NCBI RefSeq assembly: GCF_043197795.1 | Contig: NZ_JBICTU010000029.1 | Location: 47,323-111,322, forward strand | Length of the DNA stretch: 64,000 nucleotides | Direction: 5' to 3' | Origin: Sphaerisporangium sp040649355 | GTDB lineage: Bacteria > Actinomycetota > Actinomycetes > Streptosporangiales > Streptosporangiaceae | In this document: piece by piece, positions 62,004-64,000 of the stretch | How positions within the stretch are numbered: position 1 is the stretch's first letter | Layout: each line of letters opens with the position of its first letter | Made by a program: the position numbers and the translations under genes | The notes under the pieces: model-generated | Database searches by the model: none | What the model saw: only the letters and a program-made list of their open reading frames with translations | Told to the model about the DNA's origin: nothing

Positions 62004-63766
62004 TGCCCGTCCACCCCGGCTTCCACGGCGGGGGCGTCGATCTCACCCCGGTGGTCCCGTACGGTCCGCGCCGCCTGCCTGAGAGAGGCTGACATGTCCT
62101 CGGGAGGTCCGACGCCTTCGAGCAGCGAGGTGAACCGGGACGCCTCCGCGTCGAGCACTTCGCGCACCCGTTGCCGGAGATCCTCGCGGGCCGCCTGGGT
62201 GAGCGTCCGTACGGCCTGGTCGCCGAAGACCGCCTCCAGGAGCTTCTGGCTCAGCACGCTCGTGCCTCCCGCGATGCCGACCTCGATGCCGGTGAGCCCC
62301 CCGGTGGCGGAGAAGACCATCAGCATGAGCAGCAGGCCGGCGCCGTTCACACTGAAGGAGGCCAGCCTGGCGGTGGTGCGCTTCTCGGCCCCTTCCTTGG
62401 CGACCAGGTCGAGCACGTACCCCTGCCAGGCCCGGACGGCCGAGGAGGCGCGTTCGGGAAGGGTCGCGGACGCGCGGCCGAGCCGCCCCGCCGAGACCGC
62501 GCCGGCCCGCTCGATGACGTCGCGGCCCGCCGGCATGCCGGACCAGGCCTCCAGCGTGCGCTCGGCGGCGGCGTCGGCCGATGACCGGATCAGCGCCTCG
62601 ACCCCGGTCTCCAGGGCCACCCTGAGCTGGGTGTCGGGAGCGGGCCGCCCGGTGAACGCCGAGACGATGCGTTCGCGCAGCCAGCCGATGCGCGACTCCA
62701 GCGTGCGCATGAAATCACCGGTGCCGATGAAGTCCTGCCAGCGGGCCAGCACCTCGCCGCGCAGCAGCGAGCCGTCGCGTATTCCGTCGTCGAAGGTCGC
62801 CATGGCGGCCCCGTAGGCCGACTCGACGGTGACGCGCAGGTCGGCGAGCCCGGCCCGCTGCCGGTCGGCCTCGTCCGCGAGCGCCGGCACCCGGAGGGTG
62901 ACGCTCTCCAGCGCTCCAGAGAGGGTCCTGCGCACGACCTGCGCCCGCGCCTGGGCGTCCGCCGCGATGGCGGCCAGCCAGTCGCGCACGCCCCGTACGG
63001 CCTCCTCGGGCAGGCGGGCGTTCTCCTCGGGAAGCACCACCTCAGGCACGCTGAACAGGGGCGTCCCGGCGAGGCCGTTGGCGTCGAGCAGGCGGTGCAG
63101 GTGCGCGCTAACAGGCTCCAGCGCCTCCGGCGGCACCCGGTCGAGGACCACCGCGAGGGCCGTGCTCCGCTCGCGGGCGCTGCGCAGGAAACCCCACGGG
63201 ACCTCGTCGGCGTAGCGGGAGGCCGTGGTGACGAACAGCCAGAGGTCGGCCGCCGCGAGGAGCTGCGCCGCGATCTCGCGGTTGGCCGTGACGACGGAGT
63301 CGATGTCGGGGGCGTCCAGCAGGGCGAGCCCCGGAGGCAGGGTGGTGGCCGTGACGATCCGCAGGGTCCCCGGCTCGCCGCGACCGCGCCCGGTCGTCCT
63401 GGCCAGGCCGGGAAGGACGTTCTGCCGGGTGAACCACACCTCGTCGGCCGGGTTGGCGACGAGCGTGGGGGCGAGCGTCGTCGGGCGCAGCACTCCGGGC
63501 TCGGTGACGTCCGCGCTGGCCAGGGAGTTGACCAGCGTGGACTTACCCGCCCCCGTCGAGCCTCCGACGACGGCCAGCAGCGGAGCGTCCATGGCCGCGA
63601 CGCGCGGCAGGAGGTAGTCGTCGAGCTGCCCTCTGAGCTCCTTGAGGGCACGACGGTGCGAAGCGACGTCACCGATCGCGAGGGGGAACAGATCGTGATC
63701 TAGCTGACGTCGCAGGGTCGTAAGGGCCACGAGCAGGCCATTGTTCCCCGCCATAAGACCCGTCAT
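62000..63766 (-). CDS. Dynamin-like GTPase, first of a pair
   Basis: A 588-residue protein. G1 is GGSTGAGKSTLVN (~68-80), G2 is RPTT, G3 is LDAPDIDS, and G4 is probably around VVLDRVPPE, which lacks the canonical NKxD. A long helical stalk follows, and a hydrophobic segment near 470-490 (VNGAGLLLMLMVFSATGGLTG). The start is ATG 63766 or 63754; neither has a strong site. Upstream member of a coupled two-gene operon with the 60288 gene. Confidence 0.9.
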   Translation of the reverse strand: MTGLMAGNNGLLVALTTLRRQLDHDLFPLAIGDVASHRRALKELRGQLDDYLLPRVAAMDAPLLAVVGGSTGAGKSTLVNSLASADVTEPGVLRPTTLAPTLVANPADEVWFTRQNVLPGLARTTGRGRGEPGTLRIVTATTLPPGLALLDAPDIDSVVTANREIAAQLLAAADLWLFVTTASRYADEVPWGFLRSARERSTALAVVLDRVPPEALEPVSAHLHRLLDANGLAGTPLFSVPEVVLPEENARLPEEAVRGVRDWLAAIAADAQARAQVVRRTLSGALESVTLRVPALADEADRQRAGLADLRVTVESAYGAAMATFDDGIRDGSLLRGEVLARWQDFIGTGDFMRTLESRIGWLRERIVSAFTGRPAPDTQLRVALETGVEALIRSSADAAAERTLEAWSGMPAGRDVIERAGAVSAGRLGRASATLPERASSAVRAWQGYVLDLVAKEGAEKRTTARLASFSVNGAGLLLMLMVFSATGGLTGIEVGIAGGTSVLSQKLLEAVFGDQAVRTLTQAAREDLRQRVREVLDAEASRFTSLLEGVGPPEDMSASLRQAARTVRDHRGEIDAPAVEAGVDGQ

Positions 63767-64000
63767 GCCCCCAGGGAGCCGAGGTATCCGCGGCCGGTGG
63801 AAATGGGCGGCTCGGAAACCCGTTCCGGACGAGGTCCCCGCGCCTGAAGAGGCGGATGCGACCGTTCGCCGCTACTCGAACCAGGCGGTGAGGCCGGGGT
63901 CCGGTTCGGGTCAGACATCCCTGGAGCTGGGCTGTCAAGCGGCAAAATCGTTCTGTCGGTGTGACCAGGCGGTTGCTTGGTCGTAGGGGGTGTGTGTTTT
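63767..64000. other. Window edge, no gene recognised
   Basis: Upstream region of the GTPase operon. A minus-strand TTGACA lies near 63930-63935. No frame here reaches the window end with convincing coding features. Confidence 0.4.

Overview
The window is high-GC actinomycete chromosome. Strong third-position GC bias, GGAGG-type ribosome binding sites, many GTG/TTG starts, ATGA start-stop overlaps and the gene families present all point that way. The mix of multidomain chitinase, CE15 esterase with CBM2, PhoD, pxpABC, a PucR-type regulator and CU044_5270- and DUF1931-family proteins suggests a filamentous soil genus of the Streptosporangiaceae type. That placement is inference, because no rRNA or tRNA gene is present.

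Layout. 1-5.4 kb: the 5' part of cobF, an acyl-CoA dehydrogenase remnant, two small secreted proteins, then an accessory patch (2.6-5.4 kb). The patch holds a near-identical inverted duplication of a helix-turn-helix-like gene around an unknown lower-GC gene, a third small HTH gene, and repeated TGTCAGC-type palindromes. 5.5-16.2 kb: low-complexity secreted proteins (Gly-rich, Pro/Tyr-rich, one with a duplicated Cys module), a membrane Ser/Thr kinase, a decayed tyrosine recombinase, a CE15-CBM2 esterase, an alpha/beta hydrolase, a DHFR-like reductase, an AraC regulator and an MFS remnant. 16.6-25.6 kb: PhoD phosphatase, an ArsR/SRPBCC pair beside a DHA2 exporter, a membrane protein divergent from a LysR regulator, and two convergent STAS proteins. 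26-35 kb: a sulfite-oxidase-like protein, a GntR regulator divergent from the 5-oxoprolinase operon pxpABC, an SGNH hydrolase, and a five-domain GH18 chitinase behind a 17-bp palindrome.

35-47.5 kb: Rid protein, FhuF-like and metal-receptor genes, MgtC-like protein and large catalase. A decay zone follows, with remnants of several enzymes among intact small genes (DUF1931 histone-fold protein, MBL lactonase-like enzyme, EF-hand protein, PucR regulator, MepB). 47.8-53 kb: a complete oligopeptide/nickel-type ABC operon with a duplicated translation-start segment between the second permease and first ATPase genes. 54.5-58.5 kb: IclR regulator, hmgA and fumarylacetoacetase, the last fused in frame to an upstream unknown domain. 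This is the lower part of tyrosine/homogentisate catabolism. 58.7-63.8 kb: NfeD and SPFH proteins convergent with a pair of dynamin-like GTPases.

Working together: hmgA and fahA act in sequence on homogentisate, probably under the IclR-type regulator through a 36-bp palindrome. pxpABC hydrolyses 5-oxoproline, probably under the divergent GntR regulator. The ArsR-type regulator and the exporter share a promoter 10-mer. NfeD/SPFH and the two GTPases together form a membrane-organisation neighbourhood. The best candidates for something undescribed are the palindrome/HTH inverted-duplication patch, the fused fumarylacetoacetase, and the secreted proteins with duplicated modules. Everything here was read by eye, with no database search.
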